A DNA stretch of 64,000 nucleotides from Albifimbria verrucaria (Eukaryota; Ascomycota; Sordariomycetes; Hypocreales; Stachybotryaceae). How positions within the stretch are numbered: the stretch's first letter is position 1; every line of letters starts with the position of its first letter. The stretch lies in the NCBI GenBank assembly GCA_020081605.1, contig JAHREC010000011.1, positions 930,001 through 994,000 of the forward strand, given 5' to 3'. Below the pieces are notes generated by a model that worked only from the letters and a program-made list of their open reading frames with translations, ran no database searches and was not told the DNA's origin. Made by a program: the position numbers and the translations under genes. Positions 1 to 10,811 of the stretch are shown piece after piece.

Positions 1-110
1 GCGTCACGTGTGTTCTGGGATAACTTACCGCGTCAACACCGTGTTGACGGCTCTCCTTTCACCATCAACACAAATACCCATCAATCGCAGCCAACTGTCT
101 GTCTTCCATC

Positions 111-677
111 ATGGTTGAGATGTTATCTCTCGAAAAAGTACCCGAAAGGTATCTTCGGGCGGTGCTTGATGCACTTTGCAAGGAACCAAGCGTCGAGACC
201 AAGGTCAAGAATATGCTGGAACAGCTCCAAAGAGTTGAGAAAACTCTTTCCCCGGAGGACTCTAGAGGGTCTAAAACCGCGGGCGTCAAACGTAAACCTG
301 ATGAACTGGTTCAGATTTGCATTCATTGTGACGAGGCTTTCTGTGACGAGACCAACTCCCCACCGCATGCACCTCCCATGAGAGCGACGGTAAGTCAAAG
401 CTGGTTGGCTCCCTCGTCTATGCATAAGAAAAGCCCATCTATGGAAACGCCAATGTGGTCACGTCCTGACGTCGTGTTAGCCGAGATGGAGCCCGATTAT
501 GACGGGGGCTTTTGGGCCGACCATGATGAGATGTGCCACGGTACTATCGACTCGGACTTTTGTCGCGAGGAGTATCCTGACGGTTTCATCTGGACGTGCT
601 GTGAGAAGCTAGGTTCAGAAGAAGGCTGCAGGGAACATCCGCACAAGGCACGACAAGATGCTAGGCTGAAGACTTGA
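111..677 (+). CDS. hypothetical protein with Cys/His zinc-binding-like region
   Basis: Intact 188-residue reading frame. I see a CxxC pair (CIHC, about residue 70), a further Cys a few residues on (EAFCDE), and a C-terminal block rich in Asp/Glu, aromatic residues, Cys and His (EPDYDGGFWADHDE, then CHG, FCREEYPDGFIWTCC, GC and HPH). This resembles a widespread fungal family of unknown function whose members carry a short zinc-binding CxxC...C...H unit followed by a FIWxCC motif; that match is from memory. The stretch around residues 93-107 fits the family poorly, and a GTAAGT lies at 390, but the only near acceptor would make a 39-nt intron, shorter than usual. The upstream sequence is AT-balanced and shows no convincing TATA. 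Role and partners are unknown. Confidence 0.55.
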   Translation: MVEMLSLEKVPERYLRAVLDALCKEPSVETKVKNMLEQLQRVEKTLSPEDSRGSKTAGVKRKPDELVQICIHCDEAFCDETNSPPHAPPMRATVSQSWLAPSSMHKKSPSMETPMWSRPDVVLAEMEPDYDGGFWADHDEMCHGTIDSDFCREEYPDGFIWTCCEKLGSEEGCREHPHKARQDARLKT

Positions 678-1449
678 TGGATGTGTTCATCAAGAGCAGG
701 AGCCGTTTCTTGATGGTAGGGTGAATCTCAATGTTATGGACAGGGTTGTCAGTTTTAATGAATGGTTTGCAGATCATAGGGTAGGAGGTGTCATTAAAAT
801 CAATTCACTCGTTATTGGAAGGTGTAGTAGGGTCACGGAACCTTGTACGAAACTTGAGCTGTCTTGTACACGATTGGGCAAGGTGTGGATCGGGTCTTGA
901 GTACGAGGGATGTAGTCTAATGTATGTGTATCCCTTTAGATTGATGACAAAATTATTTGGTTCATGTTTGGAATTTTTCACATCTCCAACGCCAGCTCTC
1001 AAGACTTATCATGTTAGTTAGCACTTGAGATACTTCAGGCGGTCTGTGGAGCCTTCACAAGACTAGCAAAAACTATTCACTTCCGATAACAGCAAGTTGC
1101 AGTTAATATACAGCATACCACTATTCTAAATAATAACGTATTCAGAATTGCGGAGCCTGCTGAAGGCCCTGTAATATTACTTCTAAGTAGGCCATTCTAG
1201 TCGCAGGTTCCACTTGAGCACAAACATTACTACATAGTCACTTATACTCTCCTTGTCCGATATAATGCGAATGCTATAAGCGAATAACACAAGCAACTAA
1301 TTGTAGCCCCGCACTAAGGGAGGAATGCTCAAGTTCGTATCTAATTTATATCGAATATTGAGAGGCGGAGAACATTTGTTCCCCAGATGCCGTTGGTTCG
1401 GCCTAAACGATAAGAACGTATATCTGCTTCAAACCCGGCCAAGCCTAGG
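678..1449. other. intergenic, no gene recognised
   Basis: AT-rich sequence between the zinc-type hypothetical gene and the 3' end of the leftward LIM gene. Short open frames at 788-1021 on both strands show no domain, no codon pattern and no splice logic. I see nothing supportable here. Confidence 0.5.
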
Positions 1450-3041
1450 TTAATGACCTTCAAGACGCTGAAGAGTGTTCTGCAACTCCTTTTTCTTCCG
1501 GCGTTGTGCCATAAGAATTTTATTGCACGTCATACAGAAAATGCCCTGCGATGTTCTTACATATTGCAGAACCTTTACCTTTACCTTGCAATTTTGACAA
1601 CAAAAACATGAACCGCAAAACGCCTGGTCTATTGTTATTATGGCGAGATTGATGATCTTATTGCCACAAACGCTACAATCGTATGTGCAATCCGCGCATA
1701 ATAGGGAACAATCAGGATGCAAGAGGACCTCTGAGTCCACATCCAGTAAAACGCCGCAGGCATCGCATCTGAAGCATTCCAGATGCCACCGACTCCCGCT
1801 AATTATGTGTTAGCATTTTCTCTATTATGTAGAAAGGCGCTGCAGCTCACCAAGTTCTAATGCTCTTCCTCCCCGAGGGGCTAAGATTGAATTGTTAGAA
1901 GTCACAGTTCAAAGCTCAAGTTTGCAAGATGACTTACCTTGCCACAGTCTCCTTTGCATAGGAATACTTCTTCTAATTCACAGTCAACGTCCAGGAAGTC
2001 GTCCGCTGTTTGGTCCCCTTGTTTTTATTCTCTTCTTTATCGCTGTTATATTTACCACTGATCGTTTCTGAGTTTGAGAATCCGTCCAGTGAAAATGGTT
2101 CAGCTCCATAGTATCTTCCATTTCCCACATCGAGTGCGGTGAGTGGCATCGCTATAACGGACAACACTGATATATCTGCCAAACTGATGCCTGAGAATAT
2201 GGACCACGTCCTTGAGAGTGCGTCAGACGTGTAGAAAGACCGATCGCATTCATTTCCTTGATTCATCCTGTATACACGAGACTGTTCGAGGATTTTGTCA
2301 AAGGCGAAACTGAACTCGCCTGCTAGATCGAATGGAGTCATGCAGTATCGAATGTGCTTAGTTTTGTCGGTTTCTCTAATAGTAGAAGTTTCGCTTTTAC
2401 TTTCTTCGGCTTTGGCTATTGCCCAATCCGTTGTTTCGCGAGTAAACGTGCTTCTCGCATCAAAGCGATCCTCTAGTTGGTTCAATTTTTGTTTCAGCTC
2501 TATATTGTCATTTAGAACCTGCTCCATCAATATCTCGAGTCGATTTCGCGTCTCGTTTGCTTCAATATCTGTGCCACTAGTTGGTGGTCAGTTTCTGGAA
2601 ATGACTCATAATATGCGCTTACCATTGTACAATCACGAGCATCATGTTCAGTGACGTCTTCAAGCGTTGTATCCGGGCTAGATGATCCTTGATTGGTTTC
2701 GAGTACCTGATCCACGATACTAATGCCTGGCCTTTAGACATTTCTTCGAGGCGCCGTAGGATGTCTTCGAAGCCGAAGAATGTCATCATTGCCTCAGACA
2801 GCGTGATGATTAAATTATCAATCTGAATTAATTTTGTTCGCTGAGGACTGATGAGACGGATCCGGTGAATGTATCGATCCAAGGACTGTAACGCTATTTT
2901 TACTTGATATATTTCCAGTCGGCAATCCATTAGAACGTTGGGCGAGTTCTGGATAGTCGAAAGAAATTGCAGCATTGAGCTTAGCCGACCAGCTGCCTCG
3001 AGCAGACCTGTTACAGACGCCGAAAGACTCAATGGATCCAT
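1450..3041 (-). CDS. fungal STAND-type N-terminal domain protein joined to a LIM-domain pair
   Basis: The start at 3041 gives MDPLSLSASVTGLLEAAG, the hallmark opening of the fungal PigL_N/STAND N-terminal family. The family continues with SPQRTKLIQIDNLI and, after an intron near 2619 (GTAAGC donor), a coiled-coil region and the family signature SRTWSIFSGISLADISVLSV. Downstream in the same direction the frame passes into DFLDVDCELEEVFLCKGDCGK and then, through an intron with a GTGAGC donor and CTAAC branch site (about 1798-1849), into WHLECFRCDACGVLLD, CTYDCSVCGNKI, CGSCFCCQNC and FCMTCNKILMAQRRKK. These are the two LIM fingers of Rga-type Rho-GTPase-activating proteins, without the RhoGAP domain. 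Two joins need a one-base shift (near 2610 and 2010). The fusion is my inference; two adjacent genes remain possible. Confidence 0.6.
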
Positions 3042-3242
3042 TTGTTTCGATGAAATCACGGGTGTTGAGTAGCCTACTATGCCACCAGTAGGACACGCCG
3101 TACCTTTATTTCACTATTAGCAAGTCCGTGTGTGATGGAATGGACTCATTCGGTCTACTGTTTCCTAACCCAACGGTTTCCCATGATTTTTCCTGTCGAT
3201 GTTTCTGTGTACTTTCAAAGCGGATAAAGAAGGCAAGAGAAT

Positions 3243-4184
3243 CTACTCACACTCCTGCAAGGCGGCTTTATAAACGTCTTGAATATTTCGTTGCACAAGC
3301 TTGAGGTTGTCTTCATCTGTTTGGCTTGAACCAAACTTGCAAACACCACCATGGCCAGCATTTAGCTTCACGATGTGCTCTCGGTCACCCGGCATACCGA
3401 AATGTGCTCTCTGCCTTGGAACAACCTGTAGTTTCCGTTAGCATCTCTCATGAAACATATGGCATCGACGCACGTCATCCAACGCGCCCCAGAACGAGAC
3501 AATGTTGTACTCCATTAGCTGATGTCTCCAGTGCTCATGCATTATGTCTGAAAACATGCTGCCGCTTTCCAGTGTCTCTATCACATCATCGCCTTTTGGA
3601 AACCTGCAGTACGAGCAATTTTTGATGCCACTGCTCCTAGGCTGGCTAGCGTGTTGTCTCCGCCGTGGTGTGGTGTAGCGAAGAAGATAAGCCCTTTTGT
3701 CATATGTTTGATTGATCTGTACTTGGGGTTCATGAACGCATTGACTAGAGCCTGCTTGACAAGGAGTCCACCCATACTGTGAGCCAGGAAGATGAGTGGC
3801 GCGTCTTCCTTGGCTCTTTCCGTTCGAATAGCCTCCAACAGCTCATTGGCCTTATCGATGAATGTGCCTCTGTCTTTGCCATATATAGCCGTCGCATTGT
3901 ACTCGTAGAGAAAGATGCGGGCATCAGGAATAGAGTGCGGAAGGTCATCGCGAAGCCAAAGCCGGCCAGTTGGCCCCGCTGGTTTACGCCATGTATCCCA
4001 TGCATGATCAAAGTCGCTTTTGCTGCGAGAGTTCAAACCATGCACTGCAAACAAGCTGCGTCCGTTAGAAAGCCCTGTAGCTGAGATTGGTCGACTCACT
4101 CAACCTTGGAAGTCCCACTCCACGGGCTGCGGGGATCCGGGTAAAGCTGTCGCAACGGCTACCCCAGTTAGCTTTTCGTTGCAT
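3243..4184 (-). CDS. SERAC1/DUF676-like alpha/beta hydrolase
   Basis: Serine-hydrolase fold typical of fungal lipase/SERAC1-like proteins, often found as the N-terminal domain of fungal STAND receptors. Visible motifs: FAVHGLNSRS (oxyanion HG), LIFLAHSMGGLLVKQAL (nucleophile Ser in GHSMGG-like context), LIFFATPHHGGDN, and LNAGHGGVCKFGSS (catalytic His region). An intron with donor GTGCGT, CTAAC branch and CTACAG acceptor sits at about 3436-3481. The frame breaks at about 3592 and is restored by one G, giving GFQKGDDVIETLESGS, so I treat this as a likely sequence error. The start is uncertain: the ATG at 4184 does not join cleanly. The terminal codons read TGTGAGTAG, so GTGAGT could instead be a splice donor leading toward the PigL_N gene 200 bp downstream. 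Confidence 0.65.
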
Positions 4185-4956
4185 TAGACCAATGCACACA
4201 TACCATGTTGCCCGTCCTCCCTACTCTGGCTTGTTGAGCTTGGGAATGAGGTGTTGCTGAAGCCAGATGTTGGAAATAAATGGAGCGTGGGAGCCTGGTG
4301 TGGCTCACGAGCCTTGTGCGGCTGAGCTGAGGCTGCCACCGTTTTCGGTCTTCAATGCGACCATAACCGTTGGAAATAGCGAGCGCTCATTGCCATGCAG
4401 CAACTAGTCCTTAATAGCTCCAACAATAACTGGATGTGGTTTTGCAGCTCGTTGCGCAGACTTCGAAAGCAGAGGTAGTCAATACGACTTAGTTAGTGCT
4501 ATTTACGCGACAGGAGTATTGTAGTGTTTGCTAATTACACAGTGATTGCAACTAACCGTTCCATAAACGTCGTTCAATAGACTTGTGAACCAAGATAGCC
4601 GAAGGTCCTCTTACTCAAAATCGCTTGACTACACTTACCTTTAAAAATTTTCCTAATGATACATATATCTTCATGTTGAGCCTAACTGACAACCCCTCGG
4701 GTGACAGGTTAGCTTTTACCGATCGATTGTTGAGGATGCAGCGCCTAAAATGCACTTTGCCCCCGGCATGTAACCCATGCTTCTCCAGATCCAGATTCGT
4801 ATTGCTCGTATTCCTGGGTTGAAATAAGCATAGATAGCCATGCATCCGCTAAAACTAGGTTGATAGCACTTTCCTTCACAACATGTAGTCCAGTTCAGTA
4901 GTTTTATCGCGCGACCGTAGCGTTTGTTATCCTGAGATAAACCCCAAGACCTCATC
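4185..4956. other. intergenic, no gene recognised
   Basis: Region between the leftward hydrolase and a rightward membrane-protein gene, so it should hold both promoters. Short overlapping frames on both strands at 4615-4958 look like mutual shadows, with no recognisable domain. Confidence 0.45.
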
Positions 4957-6109
4957 ATGGTGGACTTGGTAGACGTGACAGATTTACGCTCCTACGCTGG
5001 GCCATTAACGTCGACATTCACCCCTGAGCCGTGGTGCACACAGCTGAGTTTTGGTGCCTGCGATCACCCAAAATCAACAGCAACCGGGCATTCTTGCGGT
5101 GCTACTATTTACCCGTCGCGTTGCGGTAGTGAGATGATACGGGGATGCCATCCTACAATTGCAACAACGTATACTGAGATAAACAACATATATTATCCTG
5201 CGTCAATATGCCCGTTAGGATGGGAGACGGCGGGCACTGAAACAGGCATTGTGAGCACCGAATCACGAGGCCGCCCTGCTGGCGTGTGGTGCTGCCCTAG
5301 GCAAGTTTCGAAAGTTTTCACCCAGTTGGGATTATTCACTAACAGTCGCTCTAGCGGGCTCACCTGGAATGGTGACTTAGGATGGGAAGGTCGCTGTGCA
5401 ACAGTGATTACAAAGAACATAGTCACAATGGTATCAAGCTCTGCACATGGTTCATGTGTCACTACAACGACAACTATGGATATAGGGCCAGAGAAGACAC
5501 TATCGCTGGAATGGTACAACGGTGGTGAGATGTGGACCGCTGTAGGGCCATTTAGTTTTGACGTTGCAGTCGACGGGATACTGCTCGCTGGGCAGACTCT
5601 GCATGCGAATTTCACGAGGACTTACAGCCCGAAACCTCTCCTGGCTGAGGAAACGTCTTCAGGGACCATTTCGAGCGGTCCTTCGGGCAATTCGAATCCA
5701 GACGCAAACAAGGACAGGGGCCAGACTCGCTGACTATTGGCCTCGCTGCTGGACTTTCTATCGGTGGAGCACTTTTAATCGGCTTGGGGTGTGGGTTCTA
5801 TTCTGGTATCGCAAAACGAAAAAGCGTCAACGCGAAGGGCAGGGTGTCCAAGCTGCTGGCCAGCATGACGAATATAGTGGGAAGCCAGAACTTGGGCCCT
5901 CTGAAGGATCGTCTTTGGGCAAGCCACGAGTACACTCGCCGATAACAGGCTTAGCAGTGGAGCACGGATTGTCCGACCATACGCCAATGGCTCCGGAGCA
6001 GCAAAGGTACCCGGCCGAGCTTGCGAACCAGCAACGAATAATGGAGATTTCTGGCACGCCTCGAGCAGAGCTTGAAGGATACAATCAGGCAAGGGGTGCG
6101 AGGTTTTGA
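4957..6109 (+). CDS. surface membrane protein: Cys/Thr-rich ectodomain, one TM, cytoplasmic tail
   Basis: Resembles a large fungal family of single-pass surface proteins. The ectodomain starts with STFTPEPWCTQ, has the CPLGWETAG...GVWCCP pattern of that family, a Thr run (TTTTT) and LSLEWYNGGE. It is followed in the next frame by a transmembrane helix (TIGLAAGLSIGGALLIGLG) and in the third frame by a basic stop-transfer and tail (FWYRKTKKRQREGQG...PAELANQQRIMEISGTPRAELE). Each frame change is repaired by one base: near 5721 in a G/C run, and near 5800 where TTC TAT TTC TGG would need one more T. Hence I call one gene, not three. A conventional signal peptide is not evident at the chosen ATG, so the true start may lie upstream. 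A sensing or adhesion role is possible but not shown. Confidence 0.6.
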
Positions 6110-6346
6110 AGTAATGAAAAATGATCATTTATGATTTATCTAAATCGTCAATATCCAACTCTCTGTCTTGGTGCCAGTCTTTGGTATATATCTCCCCAGG
6201 AAATGCTGTTTTACACGATTATCGAAACAGTCATGGCAAATCTGCTGTAAATCATCGCTAGCCAAACCCACATAACATGTATCAACGCCTGCGCCGGAAA
6301 AGAAGAAGAAAAAGGAGAAAGAAATCAAGAGTCGATCTAAGATCTA

Positions 6347-8066
6347 TCACTGGGGACCGGGGCTACGGTCCATGCCAGCGGGGACCCTCCACAGGAATAC
6401 TGCAACTGTGATGAGCATCGTGGAGCCGAAAATAACAATGAACGGCAGTCCGTCTAAAACACCACCCAGCTCAAATCCACGTCCAAGCAGCCATCCAAAG
6501 GCCGGGATGAGAACAAGTCCCATAACCGAGTTGGCGGTACTGATTGTGGTGTTCAAGGTGGCCAGCATGTGCGGCTCGACAATTGCCACCAGCAAGCCCC
6601 TACACACCGGGGAGAAGCCGGCCCCACAACTATAAATGACATAAGAAACAACGAAGAGCCACGGCACCGCAGAAAATGCAATCAACGCCGAACCAATGGT
6701 GCCGAAGATGATGGAGGTGCGTGCGAGAACCAAATCCCGGGACAAGGGACCCAGTCCTTTTCGAGTAAGAAGTGCAGAGCTAAGAGGAAGGACGCCGAGG
6801 AGGACGACGAGGGCAGTAATGTTGTTGACGCTGGATATGTAAACCGCCTGGATTATTGTTAGCTGCATTTATAACGGAGGACAAGATGGGGATATACTTA
6901 CATCGCTCCAGCTCCAATCAAATCGTCCCGTGATGTATTGGAGCAAGTAGGTGGAAAACGTCGCATCGATGATGTACGATATGACTTGGCAAATTAACAG
7001 CACCAAGACGGCCCTGGACCCCAGAATGAAGTTCCAGATGTTGATTACCGACTCCTTTACAGTGTTCCAGGCTGATTCGTAGATGTTACGCTTCGAAGAG
7101 TCGGTTGTCTCATCGGCAGCATCTGAAGTAGAATCTTCAGTCTCCTCATCCAGCAGGCGCTTTGTGTCGGCCTCTTGGCGGAAGGCTATGGTTTCAGGGA
7201 TGAGCAGGGTGAAAAATGTGGCGACAATGACACTAAGGAAGGAGAGCCACATGTTGATCCAGGGGTCAAAGTTCATGAGAAAGGCGGCAACAGGCTTGAC
7301 CAAGACGCTGAGACCCAGGATGGAGGCGTGGAGGAGGTAGAAGTTGCGGGTGCGCTCGGCGGCCGGGGTCGCGTCGGCGATGATGGTCCAGAGCATAGCT
7401 GCAGCCATGGGGCCTCCGCCTCCGATAAGGTAGAACAGAGCACCAAGTGCGACGACCCAGACGGGGAAGATGTTGGGGAAAGACACTACAGGTGGTGAGC
7501 GATGATCAGGAGGTTACAGAACAGGCGTTACTTACAAACCACCATCAGCCATGCCACGTCGACAGTCACACCGAAAAGGCTAAGAAACAGAACAGGGCGG
7601 CGACCAATCTTATCGGCAAGGATTCCGTATGGGATTTGCACAAGGAGGGCTGGGCTCGGGTCAGTATCCGGGACACCAGAGGGGAAAGGACCAGCGTACG
7701 GACAAACAGCTCTGCAGAGTAGATCCAGCCCTTGACGACGGCCAGCGTCTTTTGCACCTCGGGGCTCTTGCAGCGCGGGTCATCGGAGTGGGAGATGTAG
7801 TAAGCCACATGGTCCGGGTAGCGCTGATGGCAGAGGATGTCCTCCATGATGGCGGTACTGGGGGCGTCCATCATGTACTGGGCGATCTCGATGACAAAGA
7901 GGAAGAGAAAGGTCATGCCCAGGACGAGGCGCTGGAAGGACTTGCTGGGGACGACATCGGGAGGGAGGTCAGTGGGGAGCAGAGGCGTGTGCTCGGTGGT
8001 GACGTTGCCGGGTTCACTGTCGACGACGGTGGTGGCATCGTCGACGTCGATGTCGCGAGGCGCCAT
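6347..8066 (-). CDS. MFS transporter
   Basis: Major facilitator superfamily protein reconstructed without frame errors. Start MAPRDIDVDDATTVVD at 8066; an acidic cytoplasmic N-terminus ends in HTPLLP, then TM1 (LVLGMTFLFLFVIEIAQYMM). The second exon carries MFS motif A, GILADKIGRRPVLFL, in the first intracellular loop. A central cytoplasmic loop is acidic and Ser/Thr-rich (TEDSTSDAADETTDSSKR). Four exons: introns near 7650-7700 (donor GTACGC, acceptor CCCAG), 7487-7530 (GTAAGT) and 6847-6895 (GTAAGT, GCTAAC branch, CCAG). The extracellular loop contains HSDDPRCKSPEVQKTLAVVKGW, seen in a fungal subgroup usually annotated only as MFS. Substrate cannot be inferred; 12 helices are expected. It diverges from the Nudix gene at 9093. 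Confidence 0.85.
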
Positions 8067-9092
8067 GGTGGTGATGGTGGAGGACCTGAAAGTCAGAGGG
8101 ACTAAACAAATAAAAATCAACTACCTGAGGGAAGGCATCGAGGTGGAGGGGTTGAGAAGGGATTATTTAATGAATGAATGAATGAAAAGTGACGACGTTG
8201 TAGGAGGGCAATTTCCAGGAGGATTCCAGCCCAGACGAATCTGGAGAAGTGGACCCGATTATCGGTTACAGTACCCTTAAGGGTGGTCGCAGGCCCCTTC
8301 AGTGGCACCTACAGGGGCTTGGAGGGCAATTGGCAGCCTTAGCACACCATCCGGCCGGTTTAGGAAACAATCTTAGCAGCAGGGCGCACGGCCAGCCAGT
8401 CAGGTGCCTGCATCGCGATAACGCCAGCACCTCGTCAGCACAATGACGCTATCGAAGGGATCATGTCGTTTAATCAAGGCGGGCTGCGTACGGTACCCGG
8501 TGATGTGGTTGACGACAGCGAGGCCTGAAACGGCAACTCATCACGATGTTCTTTTGTTTTCTCTCTAGTTTTTGTTTTGTGAGTGGGGTTGTGTTGAAGC
8601 GAAGATGGTTTGTGTTGCGTAACAGATGTGTTGTACTGTTGGTCGCAATGTTGTTGGTTCTATCCAAGAACTTTTGTATCGCGAGGCTTCTGTTAAAGCC
8701 ACCTCGGTCTAGACCGGGCCGAGGTCCACACTTCGCTCATCATGCCCGCGCGGAACGACGATAAATCAAGACCCTGCATATCTGCTTGTCAATTCATACG
8801 CGTAACCCAAAGCCATCTCCTCATCTAGACGGAGGAAAATACAAGATGTGAAATTATCCATGTTAATGCTGCCTGTCTCTTGGTCTCTTACCAAACATGG
8901 CGGCATCGCGCTTAGCACCCGTAGTTTCGCGTTAGTCCATGTCGACTTTAGCTGCCAATTAACCTCCACATCACAAACCCAGCCTGAAACCTCCCAGGCA
9001 CAACCACAACGCTCTCCCCACTTCACTCAACACCACCCAACGCCACTCACCCCCATCTCAGCCAACCGTCACAACCGCTCACATCACTCATC
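8067..9092. other. divergent intergenic region
   Basis: About 1 kb between the MFS transporter and the first Nudix gene, which face away from each other. It contains an ATGAATGA-type short repeat at 8168-8183 and a T-rich stretch at 8546-8590. No coding region is convincing. Confidence 0.5.
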
Positions 9093-9812
9093 ATGTCTTT
9101 CTCCAACGCAAAAGTCTTGTCAACAGAGCCCTTGGTGCGCAGACCTGCACGTTACACAGCCGCGTTTCATCCGCTAATGCATGACGTAGGCTGACTCTGA
9201 CGCCCGTTGGATCAAACTCGTCAAGTGAGATGCTCATCTTCTGCCGTTGCATCTCACCGCTCACCCGCGCCCAGGATCAACTATCAAGACGCCAAATCCA
9301 CAACCCGTACCTGGGAGTCTGCTGAGCGCCGCACTCGCCCCGCCAACAGCGACATCGACGCCATTGGCATTGCTGCCGTCCTGCGCACCCCTACTGGACC
9401 ACATATCCTTCTGCAGAAGCAGTACCGCGCTCCTGTCGACAAGGTCTGTGTTGAGGTCCCAGCTGGGCTCATCGATCCTGGCGAGACCGCTGAGGAGGCT
9501 GCTGTGCGTGAGCTGCGTGAGGAGACGGGCTATGTCGGCGTCGTGACAGAGTCGTCGCCCATCATGTTCAACGATCCTGGCTTCTGCAACACAAATCTGC
9601 GCATGGTGCACGTTGAGATCGACTTGGACCTTCCCGAAAACAAGGATCCCAAGCCGCAGCTAGAAGAGGACGAGTTCATTGAGTGCTTCACCGTACCACT
9701 GACCAATTTGTGGGATGAGTGTCAACGATGGGAAGCCGAGGGCCTGGCGATAGACGCGCGAGTTGGCACGCTGGCAGAGGGCGTGCTGCTGGCCAAGAGA
9801 TTAAAATTGTAA
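9093..9812 (+). CDS. ADP-ribose (ADP-sugar) pyrophosphatase, Nudix family
   Basis: Three exons (9093-9134, 9190-9224, 9275-9812) give 204 residues in one clean frame. Exon 1 is MSFSNAKVLSTEPL; intron donors are GTGCGC and GTGAGA. The Nudix box reads GLIDPGETAEEAAVRELREETGY, matching GX5EX7REUXEEXGU with all metal-binding Glu residues. Upstream, RWIKLVKINYQD and RTWESAERRTR match the YSA1/NUDT5 subfamily, which hydrolyses ADP-ribose to AMP and ribose 5-phosphate. No targeting signal is seen, so it is probably cytosolic or nuclear. It converges on a second Nudix gene 43 bp away. Confidence 0.88.
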
Positions 9813-9855
9813 CAGTAAACAAGCGTAGACAACGAGAACAAAACCGGGCTTTAGA

Positions 9856-10811
9856 TCACAACTTGCCCTCTCTCCGCAGGCCCTCCCACAGCGCCAGAGC
9901 AGATAAACACTTTGCATCTCGCGCTCCTTCCTTCCATAGATCCTTCATTGGCACAACTTTGAGCGTAATCTTCTCCCCATGGTCCCTCAATCCTGTTAAT
10001 TTACCGCTCCATTCTTGTAACTGGGCTCTCGGCACATGCTGTTTATGAGTGTACAGCGTAACGTGTTCATCACAGCCGCCCGGACTAGGGAACACCGCTT
10101 GCGCGAGTCCTTCGTCTCCAGGCGGTGTGGCCAGCTCACTGAGACACTTGAGCTCGTCCTCGTGAATTGTAATGCCAAGCTCCTCTTCAATTTCCTTTGC
10201 TGCGGCGCCTTGAAGCTCCCCGCATCGTCCACCATACCCGCCGGCAACTCTACAAATCCTAGGCTTCCAGCAGGAACGCGTGCCTGGACGGTGAGCACAA
10301 CATATCGCTCATCTGATTCGGGAGGCACGTCATCAGGAACGAGGATGAACAGCACCGCAACGCTGGGTCCTCGGAGGAGTGCGGCAGCGGGGAGACTCTC
10401 GCCAGCAGAGTTGGTCACCGATGCTGTGAGTTTGACGAAGCCTAGGCGTCCCCGCCAAATTGGTCAAACGACTGGACGGTGACTGAGCGCAATGCATAGG
10501 GGTCGTTGTGGAAGGGATGAGAGTCGCTGGATTGGAGGCTGAGCGACTTGGTCAGAGTTTCGATCCAGGTCTAGAAGAACCAGTTAGTATGATTTTTGTG
10601 TGTATGGAAGAGGGAGGCTATGCACGTTGAATGGCTTGAAGGACTGCAGCTGGTCCTGTGACAGCCCCTCAGGGAGATCAACAGGGACGTTGTGCGACTT
10701 GAGCGTGAATTGAGACATTCTCCGAGATGGAATCACGCGAGAAGGAATGCCAGGCTGTAACTGCAGACGTAGTGAGTTGATGCGACAATGAGCGTTTTGA
10801 AGTAGCCTCAT
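9856..10811 (-). CDS. second Nudix hydrolase, ADP-sugar pyrophosphatase-like
   Basis: Exon 1 (from 10811 or from the internal MSQFTLKSHNV) ends SFKPFN and splices (GTGCAT...ACTAAC...TCTAG) to TWIETLTKSLSLQS. The body has FVELPAGMVDDAG and, after adding one G near 10206, the Nudix helix GAAAKEIEEELGI with the paired Glu residues. It ends LWKEGARDAKCLSALALWEGLRREGKL. A second break near 10451 is repaired by one G (FGGGRLGFVKLTAS). The layout resembles NUDT14-type UDP/ADP-sugar diphosphatases more than the YSA1 type next door. The N-terminal LLQNAHCRINSLRL could be a weak mitochondrial presequence if the first ATG is used. Substrate is inferred only at family level. Confidence 0.72.

Noticed and set aside
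65..425. Overlapping frames on both strands next to the first gene
   Set aside because: They are shadows of the 111-677 gene, with no domain.
390..428. Possible 39-nt intron in the first gene
   Set aside because: Shorter than usual fungal introns, in frame, and the ORF reads through; no branch site seen.
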